This document shows positions 41,031 through 56,000 of a stretch of 64,000 nt of DNA, in pieces. The notes beneath the pieces are model-generated. The model was given only the letters and a program-made list of their open reading frames with translations, was not told the origin of the DNA and searched no databases. Where the stretch lies: contig JAQGDQ010000018.1 in assembly GCA_030141605.1 (NCBI GenBank), positions 126,001 through 190,000 on the forward strand, in the 5' to 3' direction. The first letter of the stretch is position 1. Every line of letters starts with the position of its first letter. The translations under genes were made by a program, and so were the position numbers. Source of the stretch: Tubiluchus corallicola. Lineage: Eukaryota > Priapulida > Priapulimorpha > Priapulimorphida > Tubiluchidae.

Positions 41031-44000
41031 TTTAGCTTTCCCATGTGAAATTTATGATAATTAGAATCAGTAAATAATACTATTGTTGCACATCTGCTAA
41101 AACAAGTAAAAAAACTTGTCTGGAAGTGGTGTGGATGTCGAGGTCTAGCATGGACACGTACGTGCATACATACATTTGTGTATCCCTTTTGCTCCATTAT
41201 TAATAGATGTTAACTTTACTAGACAATTTGTTTTATGAATAGTAAATTTTATTTCTTGTCTTATCTTTATAAGTTGCTTATTAGCATTTATTGCAATCTT
41301 TATTTTTAGTTCCACCAAAGATTAGAATTCCCAAAGACATGAAAGACGGAGTCACAGTGAAAAAAGGAGACACTTTGAATGTAGAGGTTCCCTTTGAAGG
41401 CTGCCCTCCACCAGAGATAATGTGGCTGTATGAAGAGGTACTGACCAGTGAGCAATCTGTAACTTATTGCTAAATATTGTCTTTTTTTAGTTTACTCTCT
41501 GATCATTTGTTAAGACAGTCATTTAAAAAAACGTTCTACTTATCTACATTTTTGAAAATGTAACGCAAGTGTTAATATACAGTTCATAGAAAGAGGAATG
41601 AATGCCACAGTACAGAATTACCATTTAAATTGTTTCAGTTTTCTTACTGAGGAGTAATTTGTAGCTATCATAGTCATAGTGTTTGCGGCTTAAGTTATTC
41701 ACACATACATGTAAATAAGCTATTGAAAAGCGACTTACGTAAATTACCGATTATTAGCCATCACATTTGTAATATTTCATAACATCTAATTGATCACAAT
41801 CCTAATATTTTGTGTATTTAGAAACCGCTGCCTGATGATGCTGTTGTTAGCAGCACTCCTGCCAAAACAATTATGACAATTGATGCTGTGTCACGTAAAG
41901 ATGCAGGAGAATATAAGATACAGATGGCTAATGAGTTTGGTGCTGATGAAGCTGTCATTCCAGTCCACGTTATTGGTAAGGATTGTGCACAAATCTCGTA
42001 TAACATTAATAATAGCTAATGTAATAGTAATACACCACTAGCAATATTCGTTTCTATGCTGTTTCACATTTTTCTTGTTTTACTATAGAGTAAACAAAAT
42101 ATATTTGTACAATTTAGTAACTCACTAGGCAGTGTAATTTGATTGCGCTTAGTTTTTGAGGGCTTTTTTCTGAGCTTGCAATTACGAATTTTGCTTATAA
42201 AATATCTTATTTATTTTGTTTAACAATTATTTAGCTGGCTTTTTAACAATCATCCCCTGCAAATTGTGATGTTTGCCTGTAAAACGCGGAGGAATTTATG
42301 TTTTAATAGCTTTTTAAAAGCGCAGTCTACATTGTCAGAACACATTACAAAATTAAATGATATTTTGCATGACTTCTTTTTGTCATAAGCACATTTGTTC
42401 ATTTTGCATGTATTGTTCTTTTGCTACTATGTTAAAGTTCTAATGACACTCAACTTTGTTTAACAAAAACTGATAAGTGCATAACTTGTTATATCACTGT
42501 AAACATGTTGGACGAGTAAACTGGACTTGATTTGAAACTTTTCAAGCACTTTCTCAGGTTCTCCAAAAGCAAAGAATAAATTTATCTAGCATCCATTATT
42601 ACTAAAATGCCTATGATTTTTTTGTTGCAGTACGAGCAGCCACATCAGTTAAATTGCTCTCAAATCACTTTAACTAACTGCATATTTGACTGTATTGTGC
42701 TACTGTGTGCAGAACTATTACTTTTATGCAGAAAAGCCATCATCTCCCTGTGACGTGCGAGTAACTGAAGTCTCATCTCAAGAAGCTGTAACAGAATGGG
42801 ACCGTCCAGAAGACGATGGCGGCTGTGAAGTTTTAGATTTTGTGGTTGAAGTTTGTGATGAAGATACACTAGGAGAGTAAGTTATAAACAATAAACATTA
42901 CCTGATTTGAATTTGGCATTGTTAAAACTTCTGAACTAAACTGTGTTTGTGAAACTCTTAACATTATTAAATATTATTATTTTTTTGCAATTTGACGCCT
43001 GACAGACCATGGTCCAGCACGCACTCACCAACAGATCCTATAAATGGCTAAGATGGTATGGTACTGGGATTGGAACTTAGATCATTATCATATCCCCTAA
43101 GATTAAGCACTGAATTAACAGAGATGTTATCTATTATTAGATGCACATACATCTTTCTGCAAAGAAGTAAACTGCCAGATGGCAGATGAAATCACACAAA
43201 GTTTCCACGTGGCTGCCATCCATTTAGTGAGCAAATTCAACGTTGCTTGACTTTGGTTGGCAAGCATACACACTGACCACTCAACTGTCTTTCTTAGTTG
43301 CAAAATTACAGCTTAATTGTTGTTGTTCTTGCAGTTGGAAGAAGGTTGCAACAACCAAGGACAATAAGGCTGTTGTCCCACATTTGGAAGAAGATCATGA
43401 ATACAGAATTCGTGTTTCAGCTAAAAACCCTGCTGGTCAGAGTAAGCCTACAGAAATTGAGCGTCCATTCATTGCACAAGATAAACCAAGTATATAGATA
43501 TATTCATTTGTTATCATAATATACATTCGAGCCATCCATATGTTATCAGTAAATAACTGCAAATGAGCATGCTGACAAATGTTTAATTTTAACAGATTAC
43601 TTGGCTTCTCTCTTTTGACAACTAAGATGAAAACTTCATGACCTGTAATCATTATTTAAACTATAATCTTACAAAAGTTTTGAATTCCCATGAATGCGTT
43701 GCTGTTAAAAACTGCCAACTATGACTTAAGTTTCTCTGTATTTTTTTCTCAGTTGAAACACTTGATACAACAATTAATATGGTTAAACAGAAAATTTCAA
43801 AGGCTTTCAAACTGTGTATTGCACAATATATTTGTTGCAGCATAATAATTGTAAAACTAACACGTGCGCATTAGACCCGACAAGGCAGCTTCTGGATAGT
43901 ATTGCTGATTGTTCCAACTACAGTTTATTTTATATTAACTGCCAATGGTTAACATTTATACATAGTATAAATAAGAATTTTACCTTTAAAACCATGGTGA

Positions 44001-47000
44001 ACAATATTTCTAAATGAATGTTCTAAGAGCAGTAATTGAGCATCACTTCTTAGATGCACACTGACAACAGAGAGCATGCTATTAAAAAATTATCCAATTG
44101 TGAAACTTAAAACAATATTTATAGTAAAATTAAGGTATAAATGCAGCATAGGATGATGTTTTATGCTTTACTGTTACGACACTAGGTTAGTAATTCATCG
44201 TAGGTCGATAATCAAGCAAACCGACCTGTTATCATGTCATGACTCCCTAAACACCAGTTCAATGCTACAACTGATTGATTGCAAAAATCTTTTGTGAAAA
44301 TGTATAAACACATGTATAAGAAGGGTGACTTCTGTAATCCTTTCTACTGTCTAATGATTTAATTAAATAAAAGAAATTACCCCATTGGGAACAAGTCTTC
44401 TCTTATTGATCACAGAACTTGGGTTATCACCTTGTGTAAAATAAAAAGAGAGAGGAAAAGCCCCCAAAGGGCTTGTTTGAGATTTTGATGTGGTAGTTTA
44501 GTATCGTGTTTATTTTAGTGGCACCGGTGTTAAAAGTGGGAAACAAATATGCCGATGGTGCAACTTTCAAAGCAGGTCAACCAATTAAACTGGATATACC
44601 TTTCCGTGCTATTCCTCCACCAGAAGTAGAATGGTTGTACAAAGGCGAACCACTGGAATCTGCTGGGAGAGTAAAAGTAAGAGCTGTGCTGTATGTGTTG
44701 TGCACAACTGTGCATGAATCATGTAATTCATGAAAGTATTTTACAGTTAATTTAAATAAACTTTTTAATTTATATTTGCTAAGAATGTTGACAACTAATA
44801 ATGTTATAGATTGATACTACCAAGGGCAAAAGTGCGTTGACGGTGAAAGACACAGAAAGGCGGGATGGTGGCGATTTTACCATTAAAATCAGTAATGAAC
44901 TTGGAGAAGAAACCTACACAGTGCCTGTTAATGTAATTGGTAAGTTAAAATTTAAAGGTAATCTATCTGCAAATGGAATGAGAGTGTGGTAGTGTTTTTA
45001 GCCTGTTATCTTGTTGATATTGGTCTTAAAGCTTAAAAGTTGTTGAACTCGTTTCAATGCAACTGTAGAACTTGTACTTTCTGTTGGTTTTCAATTGATC
45101 TTTCTATCGTGACTTTGAACAGCAAGTTTATATCTTTTATGTACTTAAGCAAAGAAAACTTGCAACAGTTTTGCAAATTACTGAATTCTTTATTAATTAT
45201 TAACACAAGAATTTTATTCTTTATTAACAATAAGAAAATTTTAAAAAATTTGACAATAAAATTTATACCACTGACAGCATTCATTAAATGGTGACTGATT
45301 AGGTAACTATTTACTTTAGCAAAGCACTTTATAGTGTTAGGAATACAGGAACTTTAAGGAGTTCAGCAACCGAAATTATGAATCTGATTGTTAGTATAGT
45401 AGCTTATGCAGGATTTTTTTCATCCCATAGGAAACTTTTAGTACTATATATCATTTTAAGGCTTAGGATATGTGTAGATCACAAAAAATGTGATGTCAGT
45501 TTTTAATCAATCATAAATTCAGAATTCAAGATGGCATCCAGCATGGATGCCAACTGTTCATATTTCTATATTCTTGATTCTAGTTAAGTATAATTAATCA
45601 TTCAGATGTCTAGTTATAATACTTGTCTGTGTCCATAAATGAGTAAACCTGACAGTGAAACATCTAATTGTACTTGTTTAGGCCCCATACTTACTCCGCC
45701 CCTCAATTAGCTGCTATTCTGTTATTTATGTGTAACTGTTGCACCAAGGACTGCTCCATTTTTGGCGAGTACAGTGTTACTGATGGTCTGTTTTTCAAAT
45801 TGGGGTTACCGGGAGAAAAAGGGTGCAGAAAATCTCTAAGGATCGTCTTTCTTGTCCCATTTTTTTTAACAAAATTTGTAGTGTTTAGTTAGAGAGAAAG
45901 GCGTACATTGCTGGGGGTTCGTGCCAAAAATGGTTGGGTGTAAAAGAATGGGCAATCAGCATTTTCTGGAACACATCTACCCTAATTTTTCAAAAGATTA
46001 TACTGAAAAAATTGATCTGTGCAACAGTTTGATCATCTTGGAAAAAATAAACGTACTGGCAGGAAGAGAAGTTTTATAAGATGTGAGCTTTGTTTAGGGA
46101 GATGTTCACTGAACAAAATGGAAAGTTCTTTTTCATCTCCCTCTATTGCTGTACGCTATTTGGAACACCTATTATATTTGGTATTCAGAAGTTAGTTGGC
46201 TTTTCCGGGCATTGTCATCATCCTGCTGTGTCATCACCTTCTGTTGTATTGTAGAGAGATCTATAATTGTAAAATTTTAAAATGTTTTTGCATATTGTAT
46301 ATGTTTGTATTGTTGGTGATGGTGTATTGTTCGACGCTGTTGTTGTCATCCTTGTTGAGCTATTGTCATGATGTGGTGTGTATTGTTGCTGTGGTTTTGG
46401 GTGGGTTGTTGTTTTTTGGTTTATGCGTAAAACTCTTGTGAATTTTGGCCGAGGGGGAGGGTATGGGGCTTAACCAAGGGATATTCCACTATGACCTTTA
46501 CTAATTTATAGACATTAACATGTACAGCAGCAAAAATATAGAAGCTTCAGAGCCTTGGATGTCATTGAAATCTTGAGTTGTTTAAATTTTTAAAAAAAAG
46601 ACACCATGTTTTTGCAGTGTACTCATCATAAGCTTTAAAAGATATATAATATAAAAAATTGACACGAATTTCCAATGGCATTACCAAGCCCCTGCATTAT
46701 GTACTAAAATGGAGAAATAATTATAGCAGTTGGTTTGTTAGGGTGGTAAACGTCAAGCTCAGCAAATCATTTGGACTACCTCAACTGACCGATGGTCGGA
46801 AATCATAAGAGGCTAACTTTGTGCTCTCTTGTCTCTCACAAATGGTTGCAATTCTATTACATAGCCTTCTAACTGATAGAAGGAATAAAAACTACCTTTA
46901 TAATCTCTTATGTATTTATGTATTTTGTATATGAATTTTTTTATACAATAAATTTGGTCTTCTTTTTCTTTCTGCTATAGTTATCCGCTTTCTTTGTTAC

Positions 47001-50000
47001 TTATAAAACTAAGTAAATTATGTCTGAACAATTTAGAAGATAATCACGGGACTAATATATTTCTTTCCTTTTACTATAATTGTAGACAAACCCTCGGCTC
47101 CAGCTGAAGTACAAATAAAAGCCATATCAGCAAAAGATGCAACAGCTGAATGGAAAGCACCTGAAGAAAATGGCGGTTGTGAGATAACTGACTACATTGT
47201 TGACATTTGCGATGAGGAAAGTCCAAACAGGTAGATTATGCAGGATAGTTGTGCCTAAGTAACAATGCAGAGTTTATTGTATTTTTTAGTTTTTAAATAC
47301 GAGTATTAATAAATTAGCAATGGTAGTATAAATGTTTATATATACTGAAATAAATTAGCAAAATTTGTAAATAGGTTATAACTAAATATGAAAACTAGTC
47401 TTTTTTAAAATTTTTAATAAGTTATAATTACAAATCACAAACTTTTGCCACTTTGTGATGACAGAGCTTATACTCTGTGTTTTTCATTAATGTGACATAT
47501 GGTCAAACACTGACATTGTGCATTTGCACAAACTGCATGCATATTTTGTTGTACAGTTATAGGATACTTTTTTGTTAGTAATATCGAACAACATGTGGAA
47601 AACATCTGCAATACATTATGAATTAAATGTGCATTTAATCTATAAGGTCTAGTCTTAATGTTGGATTTATTTTAGGTGGAAAAATGTCACCAAAACTAAA
47701 GATATTTCATGCAACATTCCTAATCTACAAGAGGATCACGACTATAGAGTCAGAGTTGTTGCACAGAATGAGATGGGTAGAGGTCCACCAAAAGAATCAA
47801 ATGTGTTTACTGCTGCTGATAAACCAAGTACGAACCCTCTCAACTATTAATTACATGTTTACAAATTTACAAGCGATCAAGTAGTACGAATTAGTAATTG
47901 CATTCATTTCTTCATAATTCTGCAACCAATTAGATGGTTACAATACAGGAATCTTTATAAGTACAATAAATTTTTAGTGGCCCCCGAGCTGAAAGTTGAC
48001 AACAAATATGCACAAGGTGCAACAGTAAAGGCAGGACAACCAATCAAGTTGGATATACCTTTCCGTGCTATACCTGGTGCAGAAGTTCAATGGGAATATA
48101 ATGGTGAACCATTGGAGGCTGATGACAGAGTGAAGGTTATGGTTGCTTTCATATTCTTGCAGCTCTAGTAAAGGTTTTTGTATTTGCAGTGCCGTTAAAT
48201 TTAGGTGGTTTGTAGTTGTGCTTAAGTAGCTGACTCTTTGCTGTTAATTACATGCAAGTATTTTAGTTAAATATATTATTTCTGTACTTCACAATGATGT
48301 GTATCAACCAGTAAAAGCAAAAGTAGAACATAAAATCATAGACATAAATAAATTATTGTCAAAACTAGTTACTGAGACTATTTCTTGAGCATTCATCAAC
48401 ATTTATCAGTTTTTATAATTTACTACATTTACAGTCGAGTTTCAGTTTTATTTAACCTTAATTTTACAGATTGATCAGAAAAAGAACTTGGCTTCATTGA
48501 CAGTAAATAAATCAAAGAGAGACGATAAGGGCGACTATACTGTCAAACTTTCAAATGAACTTGGAGAAAATAGTTTTACAGTTCCTGTAAATGTTATTGG
48601 TATGTAGCATTTAAAGTTTATATTCTAGTTTGGTAGATAGATTCTCCTATTAAAAAATTAATAATTTCTTAATGTTTTATAAGCTTAAGTCCATTGTCAG
48701 TAAAGGTTTCATGTCTGTATCATTACAAATTGGTCTACGTAATCACAAGTGCAATCACTGGAATAATTTGTTGAGCTAATTAATTAATATCTTGGTAATT
48801 ATTAACTAGAAAATTTTAATCAATAGCTTCGTTATTATTAACTAGACAATTAATTATCAATTATGGCGTATTTATGTGGAAGCTGTGGAGAGCAGTATTC
48901 ACTGTCAAACTGTCTAGGGTTTAGCTATGCTAATGAGAACATATAATTGTAAAATCTTATTTTGCAGTTATCTGCCCAACTTAAAGCCCAAGAAAACTCT
49001 CCACTTACATAAAGCTTAAAAAAACCATCTGGAAATTTTATACCACTTACATACTGCCTTTTTGCCTACATGGCATCGAACGCTATATAAAACTTGTAAA
49101 TTTATACTCCCGCATGATGGTTAGGTGCAACCATTTTAATGGTAGGTCGTTTGAAACAAGCTTAGATAACATTGCGTGCGTGATGTTTGAAAAAATAATC
49201 AGTACATGCGTAGCACACATGTTATTAACTAAGTAAAATTTTAATAAAATTACTGTATCTTGTCAATAAGATTAAATATACATTTTTTGGTTCATGAGTG
49301 GTGCACCGTGGAGGATGAGCCAGCAATATTTTACCAATTGGCACGAATATTTTAAATTATTATTTCTAGTTACATAAGTCTTTCCAGTAGGTACTCGAAA
49401 TGCTAAGTAATATAGATTTGTATGGAAAGTTTTTTGAGACGTAATTTAACGTTGCTTCTTCTTCTCCTGCTTTATGTTGTGCATATGTGAAGTCATATAA
49501 TGGTGCCGTCGGAACAGTATCGCGGGAGATTTAAAATGAAAACAAACAAAAATTCCTTTTAACTCAAGTACGATATATGCATAAAATCGCTGCAAAGTAA
49601 TATCATTCTTTGTGGCGATTTTTCTGAAACCTTCTTCGGGTACCCCTTTACTTGTCCTTTAACCAGAAATAATATTTAATTTAGAAATCTATTTGACAGA
49701 TGGGGTAACTCATGCCTTACTATTAAAACAAATTTTAAAAACCTATTGTCAACGATTCACCTGAATATACGAAGTTTAGCTGCCAACTACGATTACTTAA
49801 TTGTACTACTGGAAATGCTACAAACCCAATTCTCATTAATTTCACTAACTCAGACCTATTATATGGGTTTACAGGTAATTCAGTGTTTGTCTTAGCTGAA
49901 ACTTCCAATTCATACTAAGTGGATTATAGGCGTTCGTTAGATTATAAGTAAATTATAGATGAACGAAGACAGTCGTATTTTGATCTAGCATACTCGACAT

Positions 50001-53000
50001 TTGCTCTGTCAATGTGATGGTCTTACGAAATCGTGTACATAACAAATTCGCAAAACGTAAAAATGGTTTAGTGATGTTTACTGCAATGCACAAATTCTGA
50101 ACATTTAGTTATATGTTGCTGCAGTAAAGTGAAACATAGAATATGTGCCTTAACAATGAACGTTAAGAGATACCAGCTGCCACTAGCAAATTCTATTTCT
50201 CTGTACGTGTATTCTTACATATTTTCACCTATCAACTACAGCCCCTTGCCTACAGCGGACAGGCTGATCTTGTTTTCTGTAATTAACACACAAATTGTTA
50301 TTGGGTGACAAAAGTTAATAAGCCTAGGTTCTCTATTGTGCATGTGTACCAAACAGTAAAATTTTGATGAACTGGCAACGTAATACTGAAAATTAAAAAC
50401 ACTTTAGACAAACCCAGCGAACCTGCCGAAATCAGAATAAAAGCGATATCAGCTAAAGATGCAACTGCTGAATGGGATGCACCTACTGATGATGGAGGCT
50501 GCGAGATACTAGACTTCATAGTCGAGATATGTGATGAAGATACGCCTGATCGGTGAATGTTCTATTTTTTATTTAATTACGAAATTATTAGTTTACACTT
50601 TCGTTCTTTAATTCCAGTTAACTATTTATAAGTTTTACCCTGTCAAAACCATGATAAGTATCACCCTGTTAGTTTTATGCAATGATTTATAACTTGTGTG
50701 AAAACAACTATAGAACTGAGTTTGTTTTATGCTCATAGGTGGAAGCAAGTAACTAAGACAAAGGAAAAATCGTGCAATATACCCAATCTGAAAGAAGATC
50801 ATGAGTATAAAGTCAGAGTAGCTGCTGAAAATGAGATTGGAAAGGGTCCAACAAAAGAGACTACTGCACCTTTTGCTGCAGTGGATAAACCAAGTAAGGC
50901 CTTATTGTGCTCTTTACTTAACAGTTGCTGTTTCGACACTTTGTAAGACTTTCTTTATTTTTAATCGAATTTTTTATTTTCTAATATTGAAATAACAACA
51001 ATGTCAGTAATTAATGCTTTTGTGCATAAAATTTAGGGCAAGCATTTTTTGTATAATATTTTTAATTCTGGCTTGTTTTCTTCTGTAAGGAATAACTTAA
51101 ATGTTAATATCAGGCATTTTTCTCTTTTTGCTAAAGTGGCTCCAGAGTTCAAAGTTGGTGATAAATATGCAGATGGGTATACAATTAGAGCCGGTCAACC
51201 AATTAAACTTGATGTCCCATTTCGTGCTATTCCACCAGCAGAGGTAGAGTGGCTGTATAATGGAGAAGAGCTAGATAAACCAAATCGATACAAGGTAACT
51301 GGTCAACTATTATTGGTTACCTTCTGGTTCGACAAACACCTGGCACCCGTCTGGTGAGGTTAATGTTTTGTGTTTAATAGAATAAGATTAATTGTTTAGC
51401 TACTTGACTATGAGGCGAGAGAAGTTTTATGAATTAATATTTAAATTTTAGTTTTCTTCTCCTTGTGCAGATTTAAAAAATTTTACCCTCAGGAAAATTA
51501 AAAAATGTGAAGCTGCTTTTCTTGCGTGAAGTGCTTACTAGGACTAAGAATGTCATCTATTGTTTAATCTGTATGCAGATCAGTAGCAGTGCATATTAAG
51601 CCCAGCTTACTCAGTGCAGTCTCACAAATGCTTGCTTGCTGATAACGTACAAAAACTATTGATAAACCTGAAAGAACATGAAGAATGTGTGCACATTTTG
51701 TAGCAATTTATAAGTTATTCCAGAAAATGTATAACTATTATGTACTTAGTGGCCTACAAGAAATTGTTAAGTAAATCATTGCAAAAGGGGATTCTTGTAT
51801 TTCACTCGAGGATATGGTCATTATTAAATGATCAACATTTTGTGTAGAAAATTAAATGTTGTTACCATGCAAAAAAAATGCTAGGCGTTGATAAGAAAAT
51901 ATCAATTGCTGCCCAAACTTATTGTGAAATTATAGTTTTTTTAATTATACTGCAATAAAATTAGTTTCCAGTGCCCTGGTGTAAAATTTATAAACGAATG
52001 ATTAGTCTAAACTATTAGACTGGACTAAGCAATAATAGTTGTTTAAACAGCATCATCGCATGAGAAACTAAGTTACACTACTAAACTTTGTGAATAATAA
52101 TTAAAAACTTTACTGAATACTGGGCGTTCAACGATAATAAACTGTATTGCTGTAGAGTGGTATTTGACAACATTTTGTTGCACATGTAGTGCATACAAAG
52201 TGTAGAAGTCTGAAATGAGCATACCAGTCTTGCTTGTAACCAACAGTCAACACACAGAATAAGAACTTAAATTAAAAAACTAGGAAACACTAATTAATTT
52301 GGTACAAACACAGTTTTTATTCGTTTGAAAGGTTGTTTTCTCATATATGTTTTGTCTAGTGACACCTTTGTCTCTAAGTCTTTTTTGGCTTGGAGAAACT
52401 TATGAATCTGGGCCTTTCTAATCTTTCTAGGCACTATACATCTGCTTTACTAATACCCCAAGTACAACATTTTTTCCATTGTGATGCTTCTGTTTTACTT
52501 CGAAACAAATTTTTGTTGCAGAATCTTGTATGGTACAAAGAAATAAAATTATATTATTAGTAATTTACAGTACACATCTGACTTTGACTCTCGTATTATA
52601 TTTCAATGCATACTCTAGGTATGTTTCCGAGTCAGTTTTGCAATACTGCCCATCAGCTGAGAAGATAAAAGGAATGCCTACTTGGCCATTGCGAGCCAGT
52701 CCCCTGATGGCTGATTGGCACTTCCCAATTGATGTATTGAGTACGTGTACCAGTTCATTATCGTGGCTAATAATTTATTAATTGTTAATAAAATGTCATC
52801 ATCTGCTTTTTAATAGGTTGAAAACAGCAAAGCCAAAAGCATAATAACAGTACGCGATACCAAACGAGTCGATGATAAAGGAGAGTACACCATCAAATTG
52901 AAGAATGATCTTGGTGAAAAGACTTACACTGTTGATGTGAATGTAATAGGTAAGTACTTTTGAGATCATATTACAAATGTCCAACAATGTCCAGTACTAA

Positions 53001-56000
53001 TGACCTTTTACATACAGATTAATTGTTGATTTAATAATTATTATCATTTCAGTAATTTTAAGTGAATTTTATTATCCATCGCTTTATTGCTGCTGTAGAT
53101 AAACCTGGCGCTCCAAAAGATGTTCGTGTTATGGATATTACACCTAAAGATGCGATAATTGAATGGGATGAGCCAGAAGATGATGGTGGCATCCAGATTA
53201 TAGACTTTGTGGTAGAGGTTTGTGACATGGATAACCCTGAAAGGTATATCATTATTTGTTTATGTGTGGAGAATTATTTGCATCTTTTGCATTTTCCGTT
53301 TAAATTATTCAATTACTTTTCTTACGTTAACAACTTTTTTAATGTTCCTTGATAGATAAAAATTTCCTAAAATAAACCCAGGCTTTTATAGCACAAATTC
53401 CGTACCAGTATGATAAAAATTACAGTAAATCATCAAAAAAATCCAGTTCATATCACTAGTATTTTATTGTAGCAAAGACGATCCAGGTCGTTTTCAAGCT
53501 TTTCTCAACATCATTTTTGGCAGTTCATTTTCTTAACAAAAACAAAAAAGATTTACTACTGAAGTCTGTCTATAAAAATAACTTTATTGTTTAGATGGAA
53601 GCAAGTCACAAAGACTAAGGAAAGAACATGCAAGGTGCCTAGTCTTAAAGAGGACCATGAGTACAAAGTCAGAGTGTCCGCTCAGAATGAAATGGGTAGA
53701 GGACCACCAACTGAATCTGTTTCAATGGTGGCACAGGATAAGCCAAGTATGTTAAAAAGACATTGGTTATGTTTTAAGTAAAGCAATGTTGGTGTATTTA
53801 GCCTTACTTTATCCTGGAAAATTTGTAGCATTATTGGTGAATTGTGAGGACAGTGGTAGTTCTTTTGCAGTTTTTGTGATTAATTTTTCATTTTTTTCAT
53901 GTTAGTGGCTCCAGAACTTAAGATTGGTGACAAGTTCAAAGATGGAGCAACATTTACAGCAGGTGAGCCTGTGAAACTGGACATTCCCTTCCGGGCCATT
54001 CCAACACCAGAAATAGAGTGGGAATATAATGGCAAACCGATAGCTGAAGATAACAGAACTAAGGTATAAACAAAGCTACATTTAAGACTAAACTATTTTC
54101 TGTAGAAAATATTTAGTGCTCTTTGGCAGTGTTATTTTCTGTGTTTGCAATGCAAACAAAGCTTTTATTTACTTTTTACAAAATTAGTCGATCAAATTTG
54201 TGTTTTAGTTTGAGTCCAGTAGAAGCAAAGCAGCCTTGACTGTTGGTAATTCCATGAGAGCTGACACTGGTGATTATACGATTAAACTGAAAAATGAACT
54301 TGGAGAAAAAACTTACACCGTAAATGTAAAGGTCATCGGTAAGCAAACTCACATGTATTTTTCGTGATAAGTTGTATAAGACATTTTTTTCAAAACAATA
54401 CAACATACTGAACAAAGGCAATGAAAATTCTAATTATTTGTGTGTGATAAGACTAGTAAGTCTATCTAAGCATTTCCGGGTTCATTTTAAACAATCTTTA
54501 GAGAATGCATTGGCAGCAAAAAAATAGCCTTTTTTAATTTTGTTATTTTTACTAGAGCATTGTAAAGCATTGCAATCCTAATATGGTATTTAGGAACTAA
54601 TACATCTCTGTAACACAGAAATTATTTATACTGGATATGATTTTAAGGTGTTTTTATATCAATCAATGGATGATAATGAGTAAGTTATAGTAAGTTGCAT
54701 GTTTTTCTTCTGTAGATAAACCATCACCTCCCGCTTCTGTTAACATTAAAGATGTATCAGCCAAAGAAGCTACTGCAGAATGGGGTGCACCAGAGGATGA
54801 TGGTGGATGTGAAATTCTAGATTTTATTGTTGAAATTTGCGATGAAGAATCACCTGACAAGTAATTAATTATTTTCACTTTTAGATGAAGCTTCTTCCGG
54901 AGCATCCTCGTTTATTGTAGGGTTAAATAGGCTAAATGTTCCAGACATTGAAACTAAAACACAGTGAATTTAACTCTTATTATTTTTGCAAAATTGAGTA
55001 TTTACAAATTACTTAGTAATTAAATTTATGTTATAGCAATAATTAAGTAATTTGCAATTAGTAAACTTTTAGATATATATGTGTTTGTATGTATAATGGA
55101 TAAGTACTTCTTTTGCAGCTTCTCTTTTTTTACTGTTCTACTGATATATTTCTACTACTTTATTTATTCGATGCATAAAAAAAATTAGAAACAATTGCTT
55201 ACATATTAGCATTCATTAGGTGGCATTCAGTTTCCAAGACCAAGAACAAGTCTTGTCATCTTCCTAACCTAAAGGAAGACCATGAATATAGAGTAAGAGT
55301 ATCAGCTGAAAATAAAGTAGGACAAGGGAAACCAGCCGAAGCTGCCAAAACATTCATAGCAGCCGATAAACCAAGTAAGTTTTTTGAGATTATTACACAC
55401 ATATATTAGTAAATTATTCTGTTAGCATTTTTGCTCTTACCCATTACCACTGAATGTATTCGGTTTAGAATGCACTTGCTTTCAGTACAATAAATGAGAA
55501 CAGTTAAATTTATTATCCTCTGTATGCACCCTGTATACCATACAAAACCACATTGCCATAAGCTAGAATTTCTACTGGAAAGAAATTTTTGTTTTGGTTT
55601 GCCGATAATTGTGCTTTCGGTTTAGTTTCGGTTTCATCGAAATTGGTTAAGTTTTTTGTCAAACTTTTGGTAGTAGTTTTAACAGCCTTTATCTAGTTTA
55701 CCTTAATTTTGCTCCTAGATGTTAAAAACTGCTGAAAAATCTTGGCTAAATGAGTTCAAATGGAGCTAGAATTTCATGCACTTTATAAAGTCATGCTGCT
55801 GCAATTCAGTGCTGACAGTTGTGGAGCTTTGGTTTCTCCACAATCAACCAAACATAAAGTGTAATTTTTTGTAAGACCTTTGGCAGTTTTTGGGCTTTGA
55901 AATTTATAAGTCTGTATCTTGTTTAAAATTTAAGTTTTTGTACAGTTTGTTGTTCATTCTTCTTTTCAAAGACTAGCTTCAGTAGATTTCTATTACCTAA

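Noticed and set aside
40842-41197. ORFs on both strands across (CT)n at 40.9 kb
   Set aside because: Ser/Leu and Arg/Glu repeats are reading artefacts of the dinucleotide repeat.
46196-46441. Hydrophobic 81-codon ORF that looks like a membrane protein
   Set aside because: T-rich, T/G-biased sequence inside an inverted-repeat element; such sequence gives Leu/Val/Phe-rich frames by chance.
53058-54905. Minus-strand ORFs of 64-81 codons (also at 50298, 34260, 31361, 28821)
   Set aside because: They are mirror frames of Ig and Fn3 exons on the plus strand.
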